Made by a program: the position numbers and the translations under genes. 64,000 bases of DNA, from contig NZ_CP026001.1 in NCBI RefSeq assembly GCF_003086775.1, positions 4,120,125-4,184,124 of the forward strand, in the 5' to 3' direction. Shown piece after piece: positions 26,427 to 34,073 of the stretch (its first letter is position 1; each line of letters starts with the position of its first letter). Under the pieces are notes generated by a model. That model saw nothing but the letters and a program-made list of their open reading frames with translations. It was not told the origin of the DNA and did no database searches. This stretch comes from Stenotrophomonas sp. ZAC14D1_NAIMI4_1 (GTDB lineage Bacteria > Pseudomonadota > Gammaproteobacteria > Xanthomonadales > Xanthomonadaceae).

Positions 26427-26684
26427 CTATCGGCTATGGATTTCCACATCCAGCAACAGGCCCTCGTGGATGTCCACCCAGCGCTCCACCACGCGGTCCA
26501 GTTCCTTCTGGGCCTCGTCCAGCTGCTCGGGGTTGAGCAGGGAGCGGGCCGTGTAGAGATCGGAGACGAGCTGTCGCAGGGTCGATTCCAGGATGGCGAC
26601 CGACGGCCCTTCCAGCCCCGGCAACTGCAGCGCCGGGCTTTCGCCAAGGGTTCCGTACAGCGTGACCTGGAGCTTGCTCTGCAT
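26427..26684 (-). CDS. Conserved small protein of unknown function
   Basis: The 85-residue soluble protein starts MQSKLQVTLYGTLGESPALQ, a strand-rich beginning, and continues with an amphipathic helical segment (ESTLRQLVSDLYTARSLLNP, then EQLDEAQKELDRVVERWVDI). There is no signal peptide or membrane helix. Start 26684 is supported by AGGGAAG. It lies 262 bp before vgrG on the same strand and may or may not belong to the T6SS module. No family recognised. Confidence 0.65.
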   Translation of the reverse strand: MQSKLQVTLYGTLGESPALQLPGLEGPSVAILESTLRQLVSDLYTARSLLNPEQLDEAQKELDRVVERWVDIHEGLLLDVEIHSR

Positions 26685-27223
26685 GATCGACTTCCCTGCG
26701 GGTGGACATGGGCCACTTACCTGTTTACCGCGTATTGGTGACAGGCGCATGTGCCGCTCCGCTTTTGCGACGACAGACGATTGCCTCCGTACTCGGCTTG
26801 TCGCTATTGAACCGCCGCTCGATGCGCGGCGTGATGCACCAGCGACTTCGCGCCTGCGAAGTTCAACCGCAGAAAAATACGGGTGAAACAGCGGATTTCA
26901 TGGCCTCCGGCGTATGCAATACTGCGGCGCGCTTTGATGGCTGTCGCGGATGCCCTTGGTGCTGCGCGCAGGCATGTGCACAAGATGGATTGCCACCGAA
27001 AAAGGGTGGCCGGGTCGGCAAAGCCCGTAGAGGTGTTGTAAACGCTTGCCAGCCGGCGTCGCCTTGTGCGGCGCCGGCTGGCAATCCGTCCGCGTTCCAT
27101 GGCGGGCGGTGCGTGGGGGTGCTTGCGCCCGCCGGTATCAACATCTCCCGGTCTTTGCCGCCACGTACCGTCCGCCACCTATTCCGGTGGCGCTGCCGTC
27201 TTCATCTGTACGGAGCACATGCC
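26685..27223. other. 539-bp intergenic region with two strong hairpins
   Basis: No convincing gene was seen. Two structures stand out. ACTTCGC-GCCT-GCGAAGT (26845-26862) is a perfect 7-bp palindrome. TTGCCAGCCGGCG (27046-27058) and CGCCGGCTGGCAA (27072-27084) form a perfect 13-bp stem with a 13-base loop. Neither is followed by a T run on either strand. The region must contain the promoters of two divergent genes. Confidence 0.6.
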
Positions 27224-27589
27224 ATGAATGCAAAGCACGTCCCTTTCCCGGGCCGCAACCACGACGATCCGACCAGCACCAACGCCGACGACGCCGCGCT
27301 TGATCCCCACAGTTTCATCGCAAGCCTGCAACGCATCGGCGCGGGTGCCGGCAGCGATGGCCATCCCTGGCCCGAGCCCAATCTGGCGATCGGCCGGCGC
27401 ATCCAGTTGTCCGATGGCGATTGCGCGCTTGCCGGGCTGCGTATCGTGCATGAGGTGCTGCTGGCCGCCGAGCGCAGCCGCCAGAACGGCGGACCGGAAC
27501 ATGATGTCGGCCCGCGCGTGATGGAAGGCCTGATGATGGCCTGCCTGGAACTGGGTACGCACGTGGCCGAGCGGGTGCGGCCGCGGTAG
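27224..27589 (+). CDS. Hypothetical protein
   Basis: The 121-residue cytosolic protein has a charged, low-complexity N-terminus (HDDPTSTNADDAALDPHSFI) and a helical C-terminal half (LRIVHEVLLAAERSRQNGGP, then VMEGLMMACLELGTHVAERV). Start 27224 has GGAG 8 bases upstream. It is a plausible gene because its codon use (strong GC at third positions) fits the genome and because it has a ribosome site. The helical half vaguely resembles the DUF3077-type proteins of pseudomonads, which is not enough to assign it. Confidence 0.65.
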   Translation: MNAKHVPFPGRNHDDPTSTNADDAALDPHSFIASLQRIGAGAGSDGHPWPEPNLAIGRRIQLSDGDCALAGLRIVHEVLLAAERSRQNGGPEHDVGPRVMEGLMMACLELGTHVAERVRPR

Positions 27590-27616
27590 TCAGGCAGTGG
27601 CGGATGACTGGGGAGA

Positions 27617-27640
27617 CGCCGGGCATGGCCCGGCGCTACC
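27617..27640. repeat. REP palindrome (GCCGGGC/GCCCGGC type)
   Basis: ACGCCGGGCATGGCCCGGCGCTAC, one of two REP elements between the convergent genes at 27.6 kb. Confidence 0.8.
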
Positions 27641-27659
27641 TGGCTGCGTGGGGGGGTTC

Positions 27660-27682
27660 ATCCACGCGTGGCGTGGATCTAC
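27660..27682. repeat. REP palindrome (ATCCACGC/GCGTGGAT type)
   Basis: ATCCACGCGTGGCGTGGATCTAC. The CTA at 27679-27681 is the stop codon of the following minus-strand gene. Confidence 0.8.
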
Positions 27683-28020
27683 TCGTGGGTCGCCAGATCG
27701 TGCAGGTGCTGCTGCATGGCGTCCACGGCGCCTATCGTGTTGGTGGTGGTGAAGTACTCATGCCAGCCTGTGGCGCTGATGCCGGCGATCAGTGCGTCGG
27801 CGTCGGCGCGGCTGGCGCACTGCCAGACGGCGTAGAACTGATCAGCGCTGCCATGCGGCACATCGCGGGCGACGCGGCCCATTGCCAACGGCGTGATGCA
27901 CGCTGCGTCGAACTGCTGCATGCCGGCGCCGATACGGGCGAAGAAGGCGTTGCGTTGCTCGGGCGGGAGTGCAGCCCAGGCGTGAGTTGCGGTGTAGTGC
28001 TCGATGAGGATGTGGGGCAT
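27679..28020 (-). CDS. Small protein, possible DUF6616/dimeric alpha-beta barrel type
   Basis: The protein has 113 residues. The layout MPHILIEHYTATHAWAALPP, a helix EQRNAFFARIGAGM, then DQFYAVWQCASRADADALIA and WHEYFTTTNTIGA suggests a ferredoxin-like alpha+beta domain of the kind seen in small dimeric proteins (DUF6616 is my best guess). No catalytic residues can be named. Start 28020 follows AAGGAAGGCCCCA, a good ribosome site. It follows the alkD-like gene on the same strand, but two REP-type junctions surround it. TAG stop from a REP. Confidence 0.7.
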   Translation of the reverse strand: MPHILIEHYTATHAWAALPPEQRNAFFARIGAGMQQFDAACITPLAMGRVARDVPHGSADQFYAVWQCASRADADALIAGISATGWHEYFTTTNTIGAVDAMQQHLHDLATHE

Positions 28021-28054
28021 TGGGGCCTTCCTTGGGTTGGTGGTGTTGGATCGT

Positions 28055-28079
28055 CCGCCGGGCATGGCCCGGCGCTACC
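28055..28079. repeat. REP palindrome (GCCGGGC/GCCCGGC type)
   Basis: CCGCCGGGCATGGCCCGGCGCTACC; the CTA at 28075-28077 is the stop codon of the DNA alkylation repair gene. Confidence 0.85.
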
Positions 28080-28812
28080 GAAGGGAGCGTTGGGCGCGCT
28101 TGCGGATGTACGCGTTTGCTGCGCTGTTGTGTTCGCGCTGCCAGCGCGCGCAGAGGTTGCGCACCCACTCGGGTTGTGTCTTGCTGGCATCGTTGAGCCA
28201 GTTGCCCACCGCGTCCTGCACGTAGCGCTCGGGGTCGTTGGCCAGGGCGTCCAGCAGCGGCAGTGCGTGGTGCGGTTGTTGCTTGAAGAGGGCGATGTGG
28301 CTGGCCCATACGCCGCGCGGGCGCAGTGCTTCGCAGGCGAAGCGGCGCAGGTAGGGCGAGGCTTCGTCCGCCCACGGCAGCAGCAGTTGCAGCGCCTGCT
28401 GTGGCGCCGCCACGAGATCGGTACGCACCGCCAGCCACGCCCATTCGCGTACGCCGAAGTGCGCGTCATCGGCCAGTGGCTGCATCGCCTGCAGTTTCCC
28501 GGCCAGCGCCAGCGTGGCATCACTGCCGATGAGGTAGCAGGCCCAACCGCGTACGGTGTCCGAGGGATGCGACTGCCAGCGCGCGGGGTCACCCTGCCCT
28601 GCTTCGTGCAGCAGCGTGGCGGCCAGGGCCATGCGTTGGGTGATGCCCTTGCTGGCGGCATCGCGCATGCGCTGCACGGCGGCGTCTGGCAGCGCCGCAA
28701 CCGTGTGCAGCAGCGTTGCGAAATCCACGGCAAGACATTCGGCCAGATGCGTGCTGGCCGCCCCGCCGATATCCAGTTCGTGCCTCCGCGCGGCGCTAAA
28801 GGCAGCGCTCAT
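28075..28812 (-). CDS. DNA alkylation repair family protein (AlkD-like HEAT repeats)
   Basis: The 245-residue all-helical protein is built of HEAT-like repeats, for example VRGWACYLIGSDATLALAGK, FGVREWAWLAVRTDLVAAPQ and PYLRRFACEALRPRGVW. The segment NWLNDASKTQPEWVRNLCAR is typical of the family. AlkD-type proteins excise alkylated bases by wrapping around the DNA; members of this branch are often annotated from the fold alone, and glycosylase activity is not certain. It overlaps the MarR-type gene by ATGA, so expression follows that regulator. TAG stop from a REP. Confidence 0.82.
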   Translation of the reverse strand: MSAAFSAARRHELDIGGAASTHLAECLAVDFATLLHTVAALPDAAVQRMRDAASKGITQRMALAATLLHEAGQGDPARWQSHPSDTVRGWACYLIGSDATLALAGKLQAMQPLADDAHFGVREWAWLAVRTDLVAAPQQALQLLLPWADEASPYLRRFACEALRPRGVWASHIALFKQQPHHALPLLDALANDPERYVQDAVGNWLNDASKTQPEWVRNLCARWQREHNSAANAYIRKRAQRSLR

Positions 28813-29309
28813 GGCGTGGCCTCGCGCCCACTGTCGGTGTGCAGCCAGACCTTGCCCAGCAGCTGCGAAAGCTGCGCCTGTTCGGTGGCATCCAGGCCAT
28901 TGAACAACCCGCCGATCCACTGCGTGTGCTGGTTGAACAGCTCCTCGGCCAGGCGCTTGCCGCGTGCGGTCAGCACGATCTGCAGGCGGCGCCCGTCTTC
29001 GGCATCGTGCCTGCGTTGCAGCAGGCCCTCGCGCTGCAGCCCGTCCAGCAGGCCACTGATGGTGGCGCGGGTGACGCCTGCGCGCTCGGCCAGCTCGTGC
29101 GGGGGGAGCGTGCCACCGGCGCCCTGCAGCAGGAACAGCACGATGAAGCGGCCTTCGCTGAGGCCATGCGGTACGAGACGGGTTGCGCAGTCGCGGTCGA
29201 TGGCGGTGGACAGGGAAAGCAGCTGGAAGCACAGGCGCAGCTGGTCCAGGTTGGCGTGGCCGCGGCGGGTTGCCTCGTCGATGAGGGCGGTGTGTTTTGC
29301 TTCCAGCAT
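28809..29309 (-). CDS. MarR-family transcriptional regulator
   Basis: The 166-residue protein has the MarR winged-helix core: LSEGRFIVLFLLQGAGGTLP, then ELAERAGVTRATISGLLDGL (recognition helix) and the wing RRHDAEDGRRLQIVLTARGK. Helices at both ends would form the dimer. Start 29309 was chosen because a perfect palindrome overlapping the promoter -10 lies at 29324-29341; any start farther upstream, such as the TTG at 29366, would be inside the promoter. The ATGA overlap with the alkD-like gene suggests an autoregulated two-gene operon. Ligand unknown. Confidence 0.9.
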   Translation of the reverse strand: MLEAKHTALIDEATRRGHANLDQLRLCFQLLSLSTAIDRDCATRLVPHGLSEGRFIVLFLLQGAGGTLPPHELAERAGVTRATISGLLDGLQREGLLQRRHDAEDGRRLQIVLTARGKRLAEELFNQHTQWIGGLFNGLDATEQAQLSQLLGKVWLHTDSGREATP

Positions 29310-29323
29310 TGCAGCCACCGATG

Positions 29324-29341
29324 TGATTAGGCGGCTAATCA
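29324..29341. promoter_or_regulatory. Palindromic operator of the MarR-type regulator
   Basis: TGATTAG-GCGG-CTAATCA has perfect 7-bp arms. It overlaps the -10 of the promoter and lies 15 bp before the regulator start, the standard place for MarR autorepression. Confidence 0.75.
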
Positions 29342-29366
29342 TAATTTGGGTAGACGCTGATTCCAA
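29338..29366 (-). promoter_or_regulatory. Promoter of the marR-alkD operon
   Basis: On the minus strand TTGGAA (29366-29361) and TATGAT (29343-29338) are exactly 17 bases apart, a good sigma70-type promoter. The -10 shares bases with the palindromic operator. Confidence 0.75.
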
Positions 29367-29380
29367 GCGGGTGGTGCGTC

Positions 29381-29403
29381 ATCCACGCATGGCGTGGATC
29401 TAC
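29381..29403. repeat. REP palindrome (ATCCACGC/GCGTGGAT type)
   Basis: ATCCACGCATGGCGTGGATCTAC between the marR promoter and the groEL terminator. Confidence 0.85.
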
Positions 29404-29451
29404 CGTGATGCGTCGTGCGGTTCGTCCACGCGGTGTGCCGAACGCACCCAT

Positions 29452-29482
29452 AAAAAAAACCCCGCCTTCCGGCGGGGTTTTT
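29452..29482 (-). terminator. Intrinsic terminator after groEL
   Basis: AAAAAAAACCCCGCC-TTCC-GGCGGGGTTTTT is a GC-rich stem with A and T runs on both sides, so it can act in both directions. It lies 24 bp after the groEL stop. Confidence 0.93.
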
Positions 29483-29505
29483 CATTACGTCGGGAACGCG
29501 TGGAC

Positions 29506-31209
<1,704 letters not shown>

Positions 31210-31236
31210 TTACAGGAAAGCAGGTCGCGCCGAGGC

Positions 31237-31524
31237 TCAGCCGATGATGGCGAGCACGTCGTCTTCGCGCAGGACCTTGTACTCGACGCCTTCGCTCTTG
31301 TACGAGCTGCCGGCGTACTGGCCGTAGATGACCTTGTCGCCAACCTTCAGCGACGGGGCGCGCACGGTGCCGTTGTCCAGGGCCTTGCCCGGGCCGACGG
31401 CGACGACTTCACCCTTGGTGGACTTTTCCTTGGCCGAATCCGGAATGACGATGCCACCGGCGGAGATTTCGTCGGCTTCGATCGGCTTGACCACAACGCG
31501 GTCGTGCAGCGGCTTGATGCTCAT
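31237..31524 (-). CDS. groES: Co-chaperonin GroES (Hsp10)
   Basis: The 95-residue lid of the GroEL chamber begins [20 protein letters not shown] and contains the mobile loop [20 protein letters not shown] and [12 protein letters not shown]. The ends and length are those of a complete GroES. It is the first gene of the operon. The leader contains a CIRCE-like element and a sigma32-type promoter. A weak AGAGGTC lies before the start. Confidence 0.99.
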   Translation of the reverse strand: MSIKPLHDRVVVKPIEADEISAGGIVIPDSAKEKSTKGEVVAVGPGKALDNGTVRAPSLKVGDKVIYGQYAGSSYKSEGVEYKVLREDDVLAIIG

Positions 31525-31570
31525 GAGAGACCTCTTAAGTTATTGATTGGTCTGAAAAAGTCTGGCGATG

Positions 31571-31597
31571 TTAGCACTCACCCCAGGTGACTGCCAG
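31571..31597. promoter_or_regulatory. CIRCE-like element of groESL (HrcA site), one arm degenerate
   Basis: TTAGCACTC (31571-31579) matches the CIRCE arm exactly. After nine bases, GACTGCCAG (31589-31597) matches the expected GAGTGCTAA at six of nine positions. It lies in the groES leader, about 34-60 bp after the likely start. HrcA is the known ligand of CIRCE; no hrcA gene is in the window. Confidence 0.7.
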
Positions 31598-31638
31598 CAT
31601 TGCTCGTGAAAAAGCCCGACAGGTCGGGAGCAGGACAG

Positions 31639-31666
31639 AGATGGAGCTGCCCCCGGGCCTTTCAAG
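31639..31666 (-). promoter_or_regulatory. Sigma32-type heat-shock promoter of groESL
   Basis: On the minus strand CTTGAAA (31666-31660) and CTCCATCT (31646-31639) are separated by 13 bases, very close to the RpoH consensus CTTGAAA-N11/14-CCCCATNT. The predicted start is near 31631, upstream of the CIRCE-like element. The remaining gap to 31846 belongs to the next gene's leader. Confidence 0.8.
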
Positions 31667-31846
31667 CCCCGTGGCGGAAAATTTTTCGACCGTGCGCTGC
31701 GGCGACAGACAGACGGGAGCCAGGGCCGGTTCCCGCAATTTTGGTGAACTGCGTCGCAGTGTCAGATATCTGGCGTTCAGTTACGACAAAGTGTCACGCG
31801 TTCGGCCTTAGGCTCGCCCGGCATTCCCAATCACAAGGAGTAGTCG

Positions 31847-33667
31847 ATGCGATTGCTGTCCCCGCTCGCCGCCGCCTGCCTGCTGGCGCTGGCCGCCGCG
31901 CCGGCCCAGGCCGAGGTCTTCATCAACGAACTGCACTACGACGACAGCACCCCGGCCGGTGACGTCGGCGAAGCCATCGAAGTGGTCGCCACCGCGGGCG
32001 AGGACCTGTCCGGCTACCGCCTGTACCTGTACAACGGCGCCAACGCCTCGGCTGCCGTGGTGTACGACAACAAGCCGGTGCCGGCCGGCACCGCCGCCGG
32101 TTGCGGCAGCGCCACCCTCGCGGTGGTTACCTACCCGACCAACGGCCTCCAGAACGGCCCCAACGACGGCATCGCCCTGGTCGACGCCAGCGGCAAGGTG
32201 GTCCAGTTCCTCAGCTACGAAGGCGCGATCACCGCCTCCGGTGGCCCCGCCGCCGGCATGACCAGCCAGAACATCCCGGTTGCCGAAACCAACAGCACCG
32301 CCCCGGGCACCTCGCTGCAGCTGACCGGCAGCGGCAGCCAGTACGCCCACTTCACCTGGGCCGAATCGGCCGGTGAGACCTTCGGCCGCTGCAACAACAA
32401 CCAGACCTTCAGCGGCGGTGGCGGCACCCCGGGCGGCCCGAACACCCCGCCGTCGGTGACCACCACCACCCCGGCGCAGGGCAGCAGCACCTTCCCGGCC
32501 GCGGCCGATCTGGAAGTGGTGTTCAGCGAGACGGTAACCCTGGCCAGCGGCGCCTTCGCCCTGAGCTGCGGCAAATCGGGCAGCGTGCCGCTGACCTGGC
32601 CGGGCAGCGGCAAGACCGTGAAGCTGTCGACCAACACCGCCCTGGTGGCCGGTGAGGCCTGCCGCTTCGACATCCGCGCCGCGCGCATCACCGACAACCA
32701 GGGCGCGCACCCGGCCGCTGACAGCCGCATCGCCTTCACCGTGGCCAGCACCACCGGCAACCCGGACCCGGGCAATCCGGACCCCGGCAATCCCGGCAAC
32801 CCGGGCACCCCGGAGGGCTACTACTCCAAGGTGAACACCTCCAGCCCGAGCCAGCTGCGCTGCTCGCTGCACGAGACCATCAAGGGGCACACCGCCTACC
32901 CGTACAGCGGCTCGGGCACCAGCACCTGGACCATCCTGGAAATTGCCGACGAAGACCCGAACAACAGCGGCAAGATCCTCGATGCCTATCGCAACCACAG
33001 CTACACCAAGGTGAGCAGCCGTGCGGGCACGGGCAGCGGCCTGACCTACAACCGCGAGCACACCTGGCCGAACTCGCTGGGCTTTGCCAGCACCACCGGC
33101 GACAAGGGCCTGCCGTACGCCCCGTACACCGACACCCACATGCTGTACCTGACCGATGCGCAGTGGAATGCCGACCGTGGCAACAAGCCGTTCGGCAAGT
33201 GCGATGCCAACTGCGGCGAGCGCGCCACCGAGGCCAACAACGGCCAGGGCGGCGGCAGCGGCGGTTACCCGGGCAATTCCAACTGGGTGCGTACCCCCGA
33301 CGGCAACACCGGCACCTTCGAGGTGTGGGGCAAGCGCAAGGGCGACATGGCGCGTGCGGTGATGTACATGGCCATCCGCTATGAGGGCGGCAAGGATGCG
33401 GCCACCGGCCAGTCCGAACCGGACCTGGAACTGACCGACGACCGCAGCAAGATCGTCAAGACCAGCAGCTCGCCGGCCTACATGGGCCTGCTGTCGACCC
33501 TGATCGACTGGCACCTGTCCGACCCGCCGGATGCCGCCGAACGTGCGCGAAATGACGTGATCTACTCGTTCCAGGGCAACCGCAACCCGTTCATCGACCA
33601 CCCCGAGTGGGCGACCCCCGCCCTGTTCACCTCGGCAAAGCCGACCAGCTGCCAGCTGGCCAACTGA
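31847..33667 (+). CDS. Secreted endonuclease I family nuclease with LTD and Ig-like domains
   Basis: The 606-residue exported protein starts with a signal peptide (residues 1-22, ending PAQA). The next domain (EVFINELHYDDSTPAGDVGE onward, to about 190) resembles a lamin-tail domain (LTD). A Big_5-like Ig domain follows (about 200-305: SVTTTTPAQGSS onward), then a GNPDPGNPGNPG linker and the endonuclease I domain (about 325-600). That domain carries the signature YNREHTWPNSLG with its catalytic His, and FEVWGKRKGDMARAVMYMAI. Such enzymes degrade extracellular DNA or RNA for nutrients. AAGGAG precedes ATG 31847. Transcribed alone; a perfect hairpin follows the stop. Confidence 0.92.
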   Translation: MRLLSPLAAACLLALAAAPAQAEVFINELHYDDSTPAGDVGEAIEVVATAGEDLSGYRLYLYNGANASAAVVYDNKPVPAGTAAGCGSATLAVVTYPTNGLQNGPNDGIALVDASGKVVQFLSYEGAITASGGPAAGMTSQNIPVAETNSTAPGTSLQLTGSGSQYAHFTWAESAGETFGRCNNNQTFSGGGGTPGGPNTPPSVTTTTPAQGSSTFPAAADLEVVFSETVTLASGAFALSCGKSGSVPLTWPGSGKTVKLSTNTALVAGEACRFDIRAARITDNQGAHPAADSRIAFTVASTTGNPDPGNPDPGNPGNPGTPEGYYSKVNTSSPSQLRCSLHETIKGHTAYPYSGSGTSTWTILEIADEDPNNSGKILDAYRNHSYTKVSSRAGTGSGLTYNREHTWPNSLGFASTTGDKGLPYAPYTDTHMLYLTDAQWNADRGNKPFGKCDANCGERATEANNGQGGGSGGYPGNSNWVRTPDGNTGTFEVWGKRKGDMARAVMYMAIRYEGGKDAATGQSEPDLELTDDRSKIVKTSSSPAYMGLLSTLIDWHLSDPPDAAERARNDVIYSFQGNRNPFIDHPEWATPALFTSAKPTSCQLAN

Positions 33668-33691
33668 CCGCGCAACGCAGCGGTCCATGCC

Positions 33692-33715
33692 GCCGCCGGG
33701 TCCTGACCCGGCGGC
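33692..33715. terminator. GC-rich hairpin after the endonuclease gene
   Basis: GCCGCCGGGT-CCTG-ACCCGGCGGC is a perfect 10-bp stem 24 bp after the stop. There is no T run, so it may be a REP-derived stabiliser rather than a true terminator. Confidence 0.5.
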
Positions 33716-33734
33716 GGCCCTATACTCGGCGGTC

Positions 33735-34073
33735 ATGTCGACCGTCGATCCCGTCCTCCTGCTGTTGACCACCTGCCCGGACCGGGCCAGTGCCGAGCGC
33801 ATCGCGCACGCGCTGGTCAGCGAGCGCCTGGCGGCGTGTGTCACCCGCCTGGATGGCGCACAGTCGACCTACCGCTGGCAGGGCGACGTCATCACCGACG
33901 CCGAACTGCAGTTGCTGGTGAAGACCACGGCGAGCCGCGTCGATGATGCAATCGCCCGCATCGTCGAACTGCATCCGTATGAACTCCCGGAGTGCATCGC
34001 GGTCGAAACCCGGGCCGGCCTGCCGGCGTATCTGGACTGGATCCGGGCACAGACCCGGGAGGACACCGATTGA
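33735..34073 (+). CDS. cutA: Divalent-cation tolerance protein CutA
   Basis: The small trimeric cytosolic protein has 112 residues and the CutA1 core: LLLLTTCPDRASAERIAHAL, RLAACVTRLDGAQSTYRWQG and VELHPYELPECIAVETRAGL, with the conserved Cys35 of AACV. Its link to metal tolerance came from E. coli mutants; the true role is unclear. TATACT lies 8 bases before the ATG (33721-33726), so the mRNA may be leaderless. The stop shares bases with the dsbD start (TGATG), so the two are coupled. Confidence 0.93.
   Translation: MSTVDPVLLLLTTCPDRASAERIAHALVSERLAACVTRLDGAQSTYRWQGDVITDAELQLLVKTTASRVDDAIARIVELHPYELPECIAVETRAGLPAYLDWIRAQTREDTD

Noticed and set aside
33692..33715. Hairpin as a confident rho-independent terminator
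   Set aside because: There is no T run on either strand; kept only as a possible stabilising hairpin with low confidence.
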